Assembly (NCBI RefSeq): GCF_900143205.1
Contig: NZ_FRDH01000011.1
Span: 62,001 to 126,000, forward strand
DNA: 64,000 nt
Source: Butyrivibrio hungatei DSM 14810
GTDB taxonomy: Bacteria > Bacillota > Clostridia > Lachnospirales > Lachnospiraceae
Direction of reading: 5' to 3'
The notes beneath the pieces are model-generated. The model saw nothing but the letters and a program-made list of their open reading frames with translations, was not told the origin of the DNA and ran no database searches. Each line of letters starts with the position of its first letter. Position 1 is the first letter of the stretch. Of this stretch, positions 7,610-17,753 are shown piece after piece. Both the position numbers and the translations under genes were made by a program.

Positions 7610-8800
7610 ATGATAAATCAGCAGTACAAAGATATGCTTGGAGCAAAGTCAGTGATCAGAGAGCTGTCAGAATATGCAACAGCCAGAGGAAAAGAAATAG
7701 GCTACGAGAATGTCTTTGATTTTAGCCTTGGTAATCCAAGCGTGGAAGTGCCAAAGGAATTTACAGAAGAAATGATAAGACTTTTGGAGACAGAAAACAC
7801 CATGACTCTTCATGGATATACTCCTAGTCTTGGTAATCAATTATATAAAGAAAAGATTGCAGAGTCTTTAAATAAACGCTTTGGAATGAACTATGGCCCT
7901 GAGCATATTTTTCCTACTACAGGAGCTGCAGGCGCTATATCACACGCAGTACGCGCTGTCACAAAACCTGGTGACGAGATGATTGCTTTTGCACCATTTT
8001 TTCCTGAGTACAGACCATATATAAATGGCGCAGGAGTTGAACTAAAAATTGTTCCTGCTGATACCGAAACTTTCCAGATCAACTTTGATAAGTTTGAGGA
8101 AATGCTCACAGATAAGGTTATGGCAGTTCTTGTTAACACGCCTAACAATCCTTCAGGTGTAGCATATGGAAAGGCAACTTTAGAGAAGCTTTCTTCTATA
8201 TTAAAAGAAAAGTCAAAGGAATATGGACATACTATTTTCCTTATTTCAGATGAACCTTATAGAGAAATCGTATTTGAGGGTGCAGATTCCCCATATGTTT
8301 CTAAGTTCTATGACAATACACTTAGCTGCTATTCATTCTCAAAGTCTCTTTCACTTCCTGGTGAGAGAATTGGATATGTGGCGGTTAACCCAGCATGCGA
8401 GGGAAGTGATATTATCGTTCCTATGTGCGGACAGATTTCAAGAGGCACAGGACACAACTGTCCTCCATCCATCATACAGCAGGCTGTTGCCAAGGTTTGC
8501 CACATGACAGCAGATCTTTCTGTATATGAGACCAACATGAACATTATCTATAGCACTCTTAAGGAGCTTGGATTTACTGTGGTCAAGCCAGATGGAACCT
8601 TCTATATCATGCCAAAGGCTTTAGAAGAGGATTCTGTTGCATTTTGCAAAAAGGCCAAGGATTACGATCTGATATTTGTGCCTGCTGACGGATTCGGTGC
8701 TCCCGGATACTTCAGAATGGCTTATTGCATTGACACTGACAAGGTGAAAAGAGCCATGGATAGGCTGCGTCAGTTTGTAGAGGAAGTGTATAAGGCTTAA
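7610..8800 (+). CDS. PLP-dependent class I/II aminotransferase
   Basis: This 396-residue enzyme belongs to fold type I aminotransferases of the aspartate aminotransferase group. Visible motifs include NTPNNPSG, the dinucleotide-like DEPYREI, the PLP-lysine loop SFSKSLSLPGERIGY, and YFRMAY near the C-terminus, whose arginine normally binds the substrate carboxylate. The amino donor and acceptor cannot be told from sequence. I chose the ATG at 7610 because AGGAGG lies at 7598-7603; an in-frame TTG six bases upstream is too close to that site. The gene is monocistronic, with its own promoter and the terminator at 8800. Confidence 0.9.
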   Translation: MINQQYKDMLGAKSVIRELSEYATARGKEIGYENVFDFSLGNPSVEVPKEFTEEMIRLLETENTMTLHGYTPSLGNQLYKEKIAESLNKRFGMNYGPEHIFPTTGAAGAISHAVRAVTKPGDEMIAFAPFFPEYRPYINGAGVELKIVPADTETFQINFDKFEEMLTDKVMAVLVNTPNNPSGVAYGKATLEKLSSILKEKSKEYGHTIFLISDEPYREIVFEGADSPYVSKFYDNTLSCYSFSKSLSLPGERIGYVAVNPACEGSDIIVPMCGQISRGTGHNCPPSIIQQAVAKVCHMTADLSVYETNMNIIYSTLKELGFTVVKPDGTFYIMPKALEEDSVAFCKKAKDYDLIFVPADGFGAPGYFRMAYCIDTDKVKRAMDRLRQFVEEVYKA

Positions 8801-8824
8801 ATGTTGATTTAATCGACATTTTTT
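8800..8824 (+). terminator. intrinsic terminator after the aminotransferase gene
   Basis: AATGTTGAT pairs with ATCGACATT (one G-T pair) across a three-base loop, followed by a T run. The stem begins in the stop codon. Confidence 0.75.
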
Positions 8825-8837
8825 GTTTCTAAATCCG

Positions 8838-8866
8838 TTGACAATGGGGGTTAATGGGAGTAAACT
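8838..8866 (+). promoter_or_regulatory. sigma-A promoter of the DUF6465 gene
   Basis: TTGACA at 8838-8843 and TAAACT at 8861-8866 are 17 bases apart, about 75 bases before the start codon. Confidence 0.7.
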
Positions 8867-8939
8867 CTATTTCGAAAAGACTTTATTGTTTTAACGAGCT
8901 ATATTAATCAAGTGTGATTTTTTGAGGAGGAGACAAGAA

Positions 8940-9503
8940 ATGGCCGAGATCAAGAAAACAGAGACATCTGTAAAGCCTGTTGCAACAATTAAGACTCCAG
9001 TAGCTGCAACAGCAACTAAAACACCAGAAGTAAAGGCAGCAGCTCCAGCAGCAAAGCCTGAAGTTAAGAAAGCAGAGGCTAAGAAGCCAGCTGCTAAGAA
9101 ACCAGCAACAAAGAAGCCTGCAGCTAAAAAGCCAGCTGCTAAGAAGGCTGAGCCAAAGAAGGCAGAGGCTAAAAAGCCAGCAGCAAAGAAAACTACTACA
9201 AAGACAGCTGCAAAGAAGCCTGCTACAAAGACTACTGCAAAGAAGACAACAGCTAAGAAGGCTCCAGCAAAGAAGCCAGTAGCTAAGAAAACAGAGGCAG
9301 TTCAGGTTTCAATTGAGCTTCAGTATTCTTACAAGCACATTCCTTATGAGAAGATCGTTGAAGATTCAAAGAACAACTTCGCATATGAGATGGGCGGAAA
9401 TGTAAATGATATCAAGAAGCTTAGCATTTACGTTAAGCCATCAGAGGATGCAGCTTACTATGTAGTAAATGATAAGGTTCAGGGAAGAATTGGACTTGAA
9501 TGA
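8940..9503 (+). CDS. Lys/Ala/Pro-rich histone-tail-like protein with C-terminal DUF6465 domain
   Basis: The 187-residue protein has two parts. Residues of about 25-120 are low-complexity repeats of the type AKKPAAKK and KKTTAKK, resembling eukaryotic histone H1 tails and bacterial HC1-like nucleoid proteins. The last 65 or so residues (from VQVSIELQYSYKH to YYVVNDKVQGRIGLE) form a small domain found in many Lachnospiraceae proteins and called DUF6465. The basic tail would be expected to bind DNA or other polyanions; the role of the globular domain is not known. I chose the ATG at 8940 because of GAGGAGGAG at 8924-8932. Strong promoter and terminator suggest high, monocistronic expression. Confidence 0.75.
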   Translation: MAEIKKTETSVKPVATIKTPVAATATKTPEVKAAAPAAKPEVKKAEAKKPAAKKPATKKPAAKKPAAKKAEPKKAEAKKPAAKKTTTKTAAKKPATKTTAKKTTAKKAPAKKPVAKKTEAVQVSIELQYSYKHIPYEKIVEDSKNNFAYEMGGNVNDIKKLSIYVKPSEDAAYYVVNDKVQGRIGLE

Positions 9504-9522
9504 TCTTATATAAAACAGGATT

Positions 9523-9551
9523 GCCCTCCACGAAATGTGGAGGGCTTTTTT
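9523..9551 (+). terminator. intrinsic terminator after the DUF6465 gene
   Basis: GCCCTCCAC pairs perfectly with GTGGAGGGC across GAAAT, followed by six T residues. Confidence 0.95.
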
Positions 9552-9565
9552 GATGCACAAGACCG

Positions 9566-9585
9566 GCAAGCGAATGGATGCTTGC
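9566..9585 (+). repeat. small hairpin between the DUF6465 gene and the heat-shock promoter
   Basis: GCAAGC and GCTTGC form a six-base stem with an eight-base loop. It lies below the terminator and above the promoter at 9635, so its role is unclear. The rest of 9552-9634 shows no recognisable signal. Confidence 0.3.
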
Positions 9586-9634
9586 ATACAAATTCATTTG
9601 CTGTAGATTAATACATTTTTTATAAAAACCCATG

Positions 9635-9663
9635 TTGACATCAGTCTAAGAAAGTTGTATTTT
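9635..9663 (+). promoter_or_regulatory. sigma-A promoter of the hrcA-grpE-dnaK operon
   Basis: TTGACA at 9635-9640 and TATTTT at 9658-9663 are 17 bases apart, directly upstream of the CIRCE element. Confidence 0.75.
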
Positions 9664-9678
9664 AAGTTACAGAAGATG

Positions 9679-9705
9679 TTAGCACTCAAATCGAGTGAGT
9701 GCTAA
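9679..9705 (+). promoter_or_regulatory. CIRCE operator bound by HrcA
   Basis: TTAGCACTC at 9679-9687, a nine-base spacer and GAGTGCTAA at 9697-9705 match the CIRCE consensus exactly. The element lies just after the expected transcription start, so bound HrcA would block initiation of its own operon and RNA copies of it could also form a hairpin. Confidence 0.97.
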
Positions 9706-9764
9706 CACTTAAAAATAGATACCATTCCAATGAATTTAACCGGTGAATACAGAGGAAGGGCGAT

Positions 9765-10796
9765 ATGGAACTAGACGAGAGAAAAAGAAAAATACTTCAT
9801 GCAATCGTTAAGAACTACCTTGAAACAGGAGAACCTGTTGGTAGCCGTACTATTTCCAAGTACACAGACTTAAATCTTAGTTCTGCTACTATTCGAAATG
9901 AGATGGCTGACCTTGAGGAGATGGGACTTATTTTGCAGCCTCATACATCTGCAGGTCGTATTCCTTCAGATCAGGGATACAGAGTATATGTAGATGAGAT
10001 GCTCAGGGACAAGGAAAAAGAAGTAGAGAACATGAAGGAAATGCTCCTTGATAAAGAGGAGAAGCTTGAGAATCTTCTTAAGCAGGTAGCTAAGACACTG
10101 GCAGTTGATACCAACTATGCCACAATGATCTCAGCTCCACAGATCAGGAAGAACAAGCTTAAATTCATGCAGATATCTAAGGTTGATGATGAGCATCTTT
10201 TGGCAACCATTGTACTTGAAGGTAATGTCATTAAGAACAAGATCATTCCTGTAGAGGAAGTGCTTGATGAAGCTACAATGCTCAAGCTCAATATTCTCAT
10301 GAACACTAGACTTGATGGTCTTGCAGTTGAGGATATCAATCTGGGACTTATAGCTAATGTCAAACAGGAAGCTGGCATACACAGTGAGATCATAGGTAAT
10401 GTCATTGATGCTGCAGCTGAATCGATTACAGCTGATGAGGACCTTCAGATATATACAAGTGGAACTATGAATATTTTCAAATATCCAGAGCTTACAGATT
10501 CCACAAAGGCAAGCGAACTTATAAGTACATTCGAGGATACCAAAGATCTTTCAAGTATCGTTGAGGATACCTTATCATCCGATTCAGAAGAGACTGGCAT
10601 TCAGGTTTATATAGGTAATGAAACTCCTGTTCAGGCCATGAAGGATTGTAGCGTAGTAACAGCTACTTACGAACTTGGCGATGGCATGAAGGGAACAGTT
10701 GGAATTATCGGACCAAAGAGAATGGACTATGACAAAGTTATTTCTACTTTGAAGAATATGAGACATGCGCTGGATGATCTTTACAAGAAAGAGTAG
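9765..10796 (+). CDS. hrcA: heat-inducible transcription repressor HrcA
   Basis: This 343-residue protein matches HrcA along its length: a winged-helix DNA-binding region at the N-terminus (ERKRKILHAIVKNYLETGEP, LSSATIRNEMADLEEMGLI, HTSAGRIPSDQGYRVYVD) followed by the dimerisation and GAF-like core, ending with GTVGIIGPKRMDYDKVI. HrcA dimers bind CIRCE and need the GroE chaperonin to stay active, so heat shock relieves repression. A CIRCE element sits at 9679-9705 in this gene's own leader. It is the first gene of the operon with grpE, dnaK and probably dnaJ. Length is normal for the family. Confidence 0.97.
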   Translation: MELDERKRKILHAIVKNYLETGEPVGSRTISKYTDLNLSSATIRNEMADLEEMGLILQPHTSAGRIPSDQGYRVYVDEMLRDKEKEVENMKEMLLDKEEKLENLLKQVAKTLAVDTNYATMISAPQIRKNKLKFMQISKVDDEHLLATIVLEGNVIKNKIIPVEEVLDEATMLKLNILMNTRLDGLAVEDINLGLIANVKQEAGIHSEIIGNVIDAAAESITADEDLQIYTSGTMNIFKYPELTDSTKASELISTFEDTKDLSSIVEDTLSSDSEETGIQVYIGNETPVQAMKDCSVVTATYELGDGMKGTVGIIGPKRMDYDKVISTLKNMRHALDDLYKKE

Positions 10797-10839
10797 CGCA
10801 TATTTATATAGATGATTTACGAATTAGGAGGCATTTACA

Positions 10840-11484
10840 TTGGGTAACAAAGAAAATAAAGAAGTTCATGGTAAGGCCAAGAAGCCTGTAAGTGAAGCAG
10901 ATAAAGAAGTTCTTGAGAACATCATGGAAGAACTTGAAAAAGAAGCAGAAGAAAAAGAAGAAAAGGCTGCAGAAGAAACTGCTTCTGAAGAAAATGTTAC
11001 AGAGGCTGAGGCAGAAACTTCTGAGGAAACTAAAAAAGAAAAGAAAGATCCTTTAAAAGAGAAGATCGATGAACTCAACGACAAAGTCATGAGACAGATG
11101 GCAGAGTTTGAGAACTTCAGAAAGAGAACAGATAAAGAAAAGGCACAGATGTTTGAGCAGGGACAGGCTAATGTACTAGAGAAGCTTTTACCTGTTGTCG
11201 ATAATTTCGAGCGAGGACTTGCAGCAGTTCCTGAAGCGGACAAAGACGGAGCCTTTGCAGACGGTATGAACAAGATCTACAAACAGCTTATGAAGCAGCT
11301 TGAAGACCTTGGAGTAACCCCAATTGAAGCTGTGGGAAAAGAATTTGATCCAAATCTTCATAATGCAGTAATGCAGGTTGAAAGCGAAGAGTATGAATCA
11401 GGAATGGTTGCACAGGAACTTCAAAAGGGATATATGTTCCACGAAACAGTGCTTAGACATAGCATGGTTGGTGTTAGTCAATAA
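10840..11484 (+). CDS. grpE: nucleotide exchange factor GrpE
   Basis: GrpE releases ADP from DnaK. The 214-residue protein has a long acidic N-terminal region (about residues 1-70, many E and K), then the GrpE coiled coil with RQMAEFENFRKRTDKEKAQ and the beta-wing ending LQKGYMFHETVLRHSMVGVS. The frame starts with TTG at 10840-10842, eight bases after AGGAGG at 10826-10831; no ATG lies near that site, so a TTG start is the best reading. It lies 43 bases after hrcA and 42 before dnaK and is co-transcribed with them. The low-efficiency start may keep GrpE below DnaK. Confidence 0.95.
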   Translation: MGNKENKEVHGKAKKPVSEADKEVLENIMEELEKEAEEKEEKAAEETASEENVTEAEAETSEETKKEKKDPLKEKIDELNDKVMRQMAEFENFRKRTDKEKAQMFEQGQANVLEKLLPVVDNFERGLAAVPEADKDGAFADGMNKIYKQLMKQLEDLGVTPIEAVGKEFDPNLHNAVMQVESEEYESGMVAQELQKGYMFHETVLRHSMVGVSQ

Positions 11485-13407
<1,923 letters not shown>

Positions 13408-13445
13408 TCTTAATAAGTCAGAATTAATAAAAGTTTTATAATACA

Positions 13446-13478
13446 AATAGCCAGGCGAGCTTTTCTCGTCTGGCTATT
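13446..13478 (+). other. strong dnaK-dnaJ intergenic hairpin without a T tract
   Basis: AATAGCCAGGCGAG pairs with CTCGTCTGGCTATT (14 base pairs, one G-T) across CTTTT. It is followed by CAGAG rather than a T run, so it is more likely an RNA processing or stability element, or a partial terminator, than a full stop. Confidence 0.7.
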
Positions 13479-13526
13479 CAGAGTATACTGATTCTAATTG
13501 ACAGCGATATAAGGTTGAGGAGTAAT

Positions 13527-14708
13527 ATGGCAGAACAAAAGCGCGACTATTATGAGGTCCTTGGTGTCAGCAAAAGCGCATCTGAGGAAGAAATCAAAAA
13601 AGCATATAGAGTACTTGCTAAGAAGTATCATCCAGATATGAATCCTGGCGATGCAACAGCAGCTGAGAAATTCAAAGAGGCTTCTGAGGCATATGCCGTA
13701 CTTAGCGATCCTGAAAAGAAGAGGCAGTACGACCAGTTTGGCCATGCTGCATTCGAAGGAGGCGCTGGCGGATATGGTGGATTCGATTTCAATGGCGCTG
13801 ATTTTGGAGATATCTTCGGTGATATATTTGGAGATTTCTTTGGCGGTGGAAGAGCTCGTGGCGGTGCCAGAACAGGCCCATCTAAGGGAGCTAATATAAG
13901 AGCCAGCGTTAGAATTACTTTCCTTGAAGCTGTATTTGGCTGTGAAAAAGAATTAGAGCTTACAATGAAAGATCCATGTCCTACATGTCATGGAACAGGT
14001 GCTAAGCCAGGAACATCAGCTGAGACTTGTCCAAGTTGTGGCGGTAAAGGACAGAAGATACATATGCAGCAGTCATTCTTTGGCACCATTCGTAACGTTC
14101 AGACATGTCCTGAATGTGGAGGAACTGGTAAGGTAATTAAGGATAAGTGCCCAGACTGCCGTGGAACAGGATACATTGCGACTAGAAAGAAAATCTCAGT
14201 TTCTATTCCAGCAGGTATAGATAATGGACAGAGCGTAAGACTTCGTGAAAAAGGTGAGCCAGGTATTAATGGTGGACCTAGAGGAGATCTTCTTGTAGAA
14301 GTTATCATTTCTGATCACCCAATCTTCCAGAGAGATGGCTACAATATCTATTCAATGGTACCAGTATCATTTGCAATTGCTGCTCTTGGTGGAACAGTTC
14401 TTATTGATACTGTTGATGGAAAGGTTGCATATGATGTTAAGCCAGGAACCCAGACTGATACAAAGGTAAGACTTCGTGGAAAGGGCGTTCCATCACTTAG
14501 AGATAAGGATACAAGAGGAGACCACTACATAACACTTGTAGTTCAGGTTCCTGAGAAGCTTTCTAAGGAAGCCAAAGAGCTCCTTAAGAAATTTGATGAA
14601 AAAACAGGAGATTCACTTACAGCAGCTGAGCGTATGATGGAAGCTGACGGTAAAGACCCGGAAAATGATGGTCCAGGAGGCAAAAAGAAAAAGGGTTTTT
14701 TTAAGTAA
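13527..14708 (+). CDS. dnaJ: chaperone protein DnaJ (Hsp40)
   Basis: This 393-residue DnaJ is complete. It has the J-domain with YHPDMNPG (the HPD that stimulates DnaK ATPase) near residues 34-40, a Gly/Phe-rich stretch ([18 protein letters not shown]) and four zinc-binding repeats [24 protein letters not shown] and CPDCRGTG, followed by the two C-terminal substrate domains. I chose the ATG at 13527, preceded by GAGGAGT; an in-frame TTG twelve bases upstream overlaps that site. It follows dnaK after 119 bases that hold a strong hairpin and a possible weak -10 (TATACT at 13484-13489), so it may be expressed both by read-through and separately. Confidence 0.97.
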   Translation: MAEQKRDYYEVLGVSKSASEEEIKKAYRVLAKKYHPDMNPGDATAAEKFKEASEAYAVLSDPEKKRQYDQFGHAAFEGGAGGYGGFDFNGADFGDIFGDIFGDFFGGGRARGGARTGPSKGANIRASVRITFLEAVFGCEKELELTMKDPCPTCHGTGAKPGTSAETCPSCGGKGQKIHMQQSFFGTIRNVQTCPECGGTGKVIKDKCPDCRGTGYIATRKKISVSIPAGIDNGQSVRLREKGEPGINGGPRGDLLVEVIISDHPIFQRDGYNIYSMVPVSFAIAALGGTVLIDTVDGKVAYDVKPGTQTDTKVRLRGKGVPSLRDKDTRGDHYITLVVQVPEKLSKEAKELLKKFDEKTGDSLTAAERMMEADGKDPENDGPGGKKKKGFFK

Positions 14709-14727
14709 TCTTAATATGATACAATAC

Positions 14728-14763
14728 GCGTGAAGCAGAGACAAAATTCTGCTTCACGCTTTT
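14728..14763 (+). terminator. intrinsic terminator after dnaJ
   Basis: GCGTGAAGCAGA pairs with TCTGCTTCACGC over an eight-base loop, followed by TTTT. It closes the heat-shock operon, though read-through to prmA 25 bases below is likely since no other promoter is seen. Confidence 0.8.
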
Positions 14764-14787
14764 GTGTGATTAAAAGGAGCTAAAATT

Positions 14788-15825
14788 ATGAAATGGATGC
14801 GCTTTAGAGTTCGTACAAACGAAGAATCAGAAGATATTATCGTAAGTTATTTAGAAGATATTGGATTAGAGGGTGCTCAGATTGAAGACAACGCACCACT
14901 TTCTGCTGCAGATAAGGAGCAGATGTTTATTGATGCGCCTGAGCTTGAGCCAGATGAAAAGGATACAGGAATTGAGGCTGGCGCAGCATATCTTAATTTC
15001 TTCCTTGAAATAGATGATGAGAACATGCTCACTGTTGAGATGCCAAATGATGAAGGAGAGTATGTTAAGGTCAAGAAAACTCCAGAACAGATGCAGGCAG
15101 AGATCAAGGAAAAGCTTGATGAACTTAAGTCTTTTTCTGATATAGGTGATGGCACTATTTCTGTAGATGTTACAGAGGATATTGATTGGATCAATAACTG
15201 GAAACAGTACTTCCATAAATTTTATATTGATGATATACTTGTAATTCCGTCATGGGAAAAAGAGAGTAATGAGGACTCTGAAAAGGCAAATATGGTTCTT
15301 CATATTGATCCTGGAACTGCCTTTGGTACAGGTATGCATGAGACAACTCAGCTTTGCATCAGAATGCTCAAAAAGTATGTAACTTCCGACACTGAGCTTT
15401 TGGATGTAGGAACAGGTAGCGGAGTTCTTTCAATCCTTTCACTCATGTTTGGAGCCAAGCATGCAGTAGGAACTGATCTTGATAAATGCGCAGTTCCAGC
15501 TGTAAAAGAAAATATGGAAAACAATGGAATTGCACCTGAGAAGTTTGACATGATGATCGGTAATATCATTGATGACAAGAATATTCAGGATGCAGTTGGC
15601 TATGATAAATATGACATTGTTGTAGCAAATATTTTAGCCAATGTACTTGTTCCACTTACGCCTGTTATCACGCATCAATTAAAAACAGGTGGTATTTATA
15701 TAACCTCTGGTATCATCAATACCAAGGAAGAAGAGGTTAAGAAAGCACATCTTGATGCTGGTCTTGAGATTCTTGAGATTCATCATCAGGGAGATTGGGT
15801 TTCAATCACTTCGAGGAAAAACTGA
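14788..15825 (+). CDS. prmA: ribosomal protein L11 methyltransferase PrmA
   Basis: PrmA trimethylates ribosomal protein L11 using S-adenosylmethionine. The 345-residue protein has an N-terminal substrate-recognition domain (MKWMRFRVRTNEESEDIIVS), an acidic insert of about 60 residues, DPGTAFGTGMHETTQLC, and the SAM-binding motif LLDVGTGSGVLSILSL followed by the catalytic-loop motif VVANILANVLVPL. AAGGAGC lies just before the start. It often follows dnaJ in Firmicutes, as here, and its stop overlaps the next start by one base (TGATG), so rsmE translation is coupled to it. It is somewhat longer than E. coli PrmA because of the acidic insert. Confidence 0.95.
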   Translation: MKWMRFRVRTNEESEDIIVSYLEDIGLEGAQIEDNAPLSAADKEQMFIDAPELEPDEKDTGIEAGAAYLNFFLEIDDENMLTVEMPNDEGEYVKVKKTPEQMQAEIKEKLDELKSFSDIGDGTISVDVTEDIDWINNWKQYFHKFYIDDILVIPSWEKESNEDSEKANMVLHIDPGTAFGTGMHETTQLCIRMLKKYVTSDTELLDVGTGSGVLSILSLMFGAKHAVGTDLDKCAVPAVKENMENNGIAPEKFDMMIGNIIDDKNIQDAVGYDKYDIVVANILANVLVPLTPVITHQLKTGGIYITSGIINTKEEEVKKAHLDAGLEILEIHHQGDWVSITSRKN

Positions 15826-16577
15826 TGTATCATTTTTTTGTAGACAGTTCACAAATAACACCTGATTGCAAAAGGGTTGAGATCACTGATAGCGACTACA
15901 ATCACATAGCTCATGTTCTCAGAATGAAAGTCGGAGAGCAGTTTTCAGTAAGCATACGTGAGGAAGAGGAAGGCAGAGAACTCTTTTACGAGATAGAAGA
16001 AATAACTGACAGTGCTGTCATTGGTAAGCTTTGCTTTATAGAGGAAGTGGGAAATGAGCTTCCTTCCAAAATATATCTTTTTCAGGGACTTCCAAAGGTT
16101 GATAAGATGGAGCTCATTATTCAGAAGGCTGTTGAGCTGGGAGCTTTTGAGATCGTGCCTATGTCCACTAAGAGATGTATCGTCAAGCTTGATGAGAAAA
16201 AGGCTGAAAGCAAGGTAAAACGTTGGCAGGCTATTGCAGAAGCAGCAGCCAAGCAGAGTAAACGTGCAATTATTCCTAATGTTCATATGCCTATGACCAT
16301 GAAGGAAGCTGTTCAATATGCCAAGGATATGGATGTTAAGCTTATTCCTTATGAGATGGCTGAGCATATTGATGAGACCAAGAAGATAATTGAAGCTATA
16401 AAGCCGGGGCAGAGTATTGCTGTGTTTATAGGACCAGAGGGCGGCTTTTCTGAGCAGGAGATCGACCTTTGCAATGAGAATGGAATAAAGCCTATTACTT
16501 TAGGTAAGAGAATATTAAGAACTGAAACTGCGGGATTTACAATAATCTCGTGGCTTATGTATCATCTTGAAGGATAA
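15825..16577 (+). CDS. rsmE: 16S rRNA (uracil-1498-N3)-methyltransferase RsmE
   Basis: RsmE methylates N3 of U1498 in 16S rRNA. The 250-residue protein begins with the PUA-like domain (MYHFFVDSSQI, HIAHVLRMKVGEQ) and continues with a SPOUT (knotted) methyltransferase domain, shown by KMELIIQKAVELG, AAKQSKRAIIP and the SAM-binding knot IGPEGGFSEQEID and LGKRILRTETA. The start at 15825 overlaps the prmA stop, with CGAGGAAAA upstream. prmA-rsmE is a common order in Firmicutes. The cysteine desulfurase follows within five bases. Confidence 0.95.
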   Translation: MYHFFVDSSQITPDCKRVEITDSDYNHIAHVLRMKVGEQFSVSIREEEEGRELFYEIEEITDSAVIGKLCFIEEVGNELPSKIYLFQGLPKVDKMELIIQKAVELGAFEIVPMSTKRCIVKLDEKKAESKVKRWQAIAEAAAKQSKRAIIPNVHMPMTMKEAVQYAKDMDVKLIPYEMAEHIDETKKIIEAIKPGQSIAVFIGPEGGFSEQEIDLCNENGIKPITLGKRILRTETAGFTIISWLMYHLEG

Positions 16578-16581
16578 AGAA

Positions 16582-17739
16582 ATGGAAGCTTATTTAGATA
16601 ATTCGGCAACTACAAGAGCTTACGATGAAGTGGCTTCACTTGTTGCCAAGATAATGACAGAAGAATATGGAAATCCATCCAGTGTACATCACATGGGTAT
16701 GGTATCTGGTGAGAGGCTCGCACAGGCGAGAGAAACTATAGCAGCTACATTAAAGGTTGAGCCACAGGAGATATTATTTACTTCTGGAGGAACAGAATCA
16801 GATAACCTTGCGTTGATTGGTGTAGCCAAGGCTAATAAATGGCGTGGCAAGCATATAATAACAACTGCTATCGAACATCCTGCGATTCTAGAGACTACTT
16901 CAGCTCTTGAAAAGGAAGGTTTTGAGATAACATATCTTCCAGTTGATGAGACAGGCGTGGTTCAGTTAGAGGACTTAAAGGCAGCTCTTAGAGAAGACAC
17001 TATACTTGTTTCAATGATGTTTGTTAACAATGAGATAGGTTCGGTTCAAAAGATCCAGGAAGCTGGTGAACTTATTAAGGCATATAATTCCGATATCTAT
17101 TTCCATGTGGATGCCGTTCAGGGATATGGCAAATTTGTCATTAGACCAAAGAGCATGAAGATTGATCTGTTGTCTGTTAGCGGACACAAGATCCATGGAC
17201 CCAAGGGAATAGGCTTTTTGTATATCAAAAAGGGAACCAAGATCAATCCTATCTGCTATGGCGGTGGACAGCAGAAGGGTATGAGATCAGGAACAGAGAA
17301 TGTGCCTGGAATTGCTGGCCTTGCTCTAGCAGCCAAGATGTGCTACGAGAACTTTGAGGACAAGCAAAGCAAGCTCTACGAGCTTAAAGAGTATCTCATA
17401 AATTCTCTTAATGAGAGGCTTTCAGATATAAAGGTAAATGGACCAGCATGCAGAGAGGGAGCACCACATATTGTCAGTGTTTCAATAAAAGGACTTGCAG
17501 CAGAGACAGTTCTTAACATGCTTAGTAGCAAGAATATATACGTATCTGCTGGATCTGCCTGCACATCCAACAACCCACATATTTCAGATACGCTTCAGGC
17601 CATTGGTCTTGAAAAGGATTTGCTTGAATCCACAATTCGTATTAGTATGTCATTTATGACTACCAAGGAAGAAATTGATTACTTTTTGGATACGCTATGC
17701 TCACAGGTTGAGAATATGCGTAAGTTCTACCGTCATTAA
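16582..17739 (+). CDS. cysteine desulfurase (NifS/IscS family)
   Basis: This PLP enzyme takes sulfur from cysteine and passes it on as a persulfide. Its 385 residues show EAYLDNSATTRAY at the start, TSGGTESDNLALIG, the PLP-lysine motif SVSGHKIHGPKG and the active-site cysteine loop SAGSACTSNNPH. The gene lies 14 bases before thiI; in Firmicutes a dedicated desulfurase (NifZ type in Bacillus) encoded next to thiI supplies sulfur for 4-thiouridine, so that is its likely job, though a role in Fe-S assembly is not excluded. I chose the ATG at 16582, preceded by GAAGGA, over the TTG at 16567 inside rsmE. Confidence 0.93.
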   Translation: MEAYLDNSATTRAYDEVASLVAKIMTEEYGNPSSVHHMGMVSGERLAQARETIAATLKVEPQEILFTSGGTESDNLALIGVAKANKWRGKHIITTAIEHPAILETTSALEKEGFEITYLPVDETGVVQLEDLKAALREDTILVSMMFVNNEIGSVQKIQEAGELIKAYNSDIYFHVDAVQGYGKFVIRPKSMKIDLLSVSGHKIHGPKGIGFLYIKKGTKINPICYGGGQQKGMRSGTENVPGIAGLALAAKMCYENFEDKQSKLYELKEYLINSLNERLSDIKVNGPACREGAPHIVSVSIKGLAAETVLNMLSSKNIYVSAGSACTSNNPHISDTLQAIGLEKDLLESTIRISMSFMTTKEEIDYFLDTLCSQVENMRKFYRH

Positions 17740-17753
17740 AGAAAGAGGTTTTT

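Noticed and set aside
9060-9300. Short regular DNA repeats suggesting a CRISPR-like array
   Set aside because: They are coding low-complexity Lys/Ala/Pro codons inside an open gene; units vary and there are no spacers.
13498-13503. TTGACA just before dnaJ
   Set aside because: No -10 lies 15-19 bases downstream; that position falls at the ribosome site and start codon.
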